Made by a program: the position numbers and the translations under genes | From: Acetofilamentum sp. | GTDB taxonomy: Bacteria > Bacteroidota > Bacteroidia > Bacteroidales > DTU049 | Length of the DNA stretch: 6,281 bases | NCBI GenBank assembly: GCA_020720525.1 | Contig: DYON01000078.1 | Location: 1 to 6,281, forward strand | Reading direction: 5' to 3' | Shown here: positions 6,280 through 6,281 of the stretch, piece after piece | Layout of the letters: each line of letters begins with the position of its first letter | How positions within the stretch are numbered: position 1 is the first letter of the stretch | The notes under the pieces: generated by a model | Database searches by the model: none | Told to the model about the DNA's origin: nothing | Seen by the model: the letters and a program-made list of their open reading frames with translations, nothing else

Positions 6280-6281
6280 CA

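Noticed and set aside
5300..6281. Terminal inverted repeats or a target-site duplication marking a complete insertion sequence
   Set aside because: I compared the sequence around 5290-5340 with the few bases beyond the start codon and found no matching ends. The upstream end lies outside the window, so an element boundary cannot be called.

Overview
The window looks like chromosomal DNA of a member of the Bacteroidota, probably an uncultured or lesser-known lineage. I cannot name the genus. The evidence is TAnnTTTG-type -7 boxes set almost on the start codons, a TonB-dependent receptor with an N-terminal carboxypeptidase-regulatory-like domain, a free-standing secreted protein with the same domain, and protein sequences that read like Bacteroidota versions of RuvX, peptide deformylase and bL28.

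Left part (about 112-1662, + strand): a tight three-gene operon of ruvX, def and a TPR lipoprotein. Gaps are only 6 and 2 bases, and a good -7 box lies just before ruvX. These are housekeeping functions: RNA/DNA maturation, N-terminal methionine deformylation, and an envelope TPR lipoprotein of unknown role.

Middle (1674-2011, + strand): rpmB (bL28) with its own promoter-like sequence and a clear intrinsic terminator, so it appears to be a single-gene unit.

Right-middle (2057-5285, + strand): a two-gene unit. A secreted 225-residue protein (carboxypeptidase-regulatory-like domain plus an unrecognised C-terminal module) overlaps by 17 bases an 855-residue TonB-dependent outer-membrane receptor. 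No susD-like gene is present and the substrate is unknown.

Right end (5257-6267, - strand): a 336-codon uninterrupted gene related to IS1595/ISXO2-type transposases. The zinc ribbon, the helix-turn-helix-like region and the C-terminal GVSTKYL block are well kept. By eye, all three positions where the family carries its catalytic acidic/Asn residues are replaced, and an internal basic stretch is missing. It therefore looks like a transposase that lost catalysis without losing its reading frame: either a domesticated DNA-binding protein or an insertion sequence early in decay. Its last codons overlap the 3' end of the receptor gene in convergent orientation. It also has a perfect -7 box only four bases from its start codon. 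This is the most unusual item in the window.

No tRNA, rRNA, CRISPR array or riboswitch was seen. No gene-free stretch exceeds 300 bases. Bases 1-111 hold no gene that I can support.
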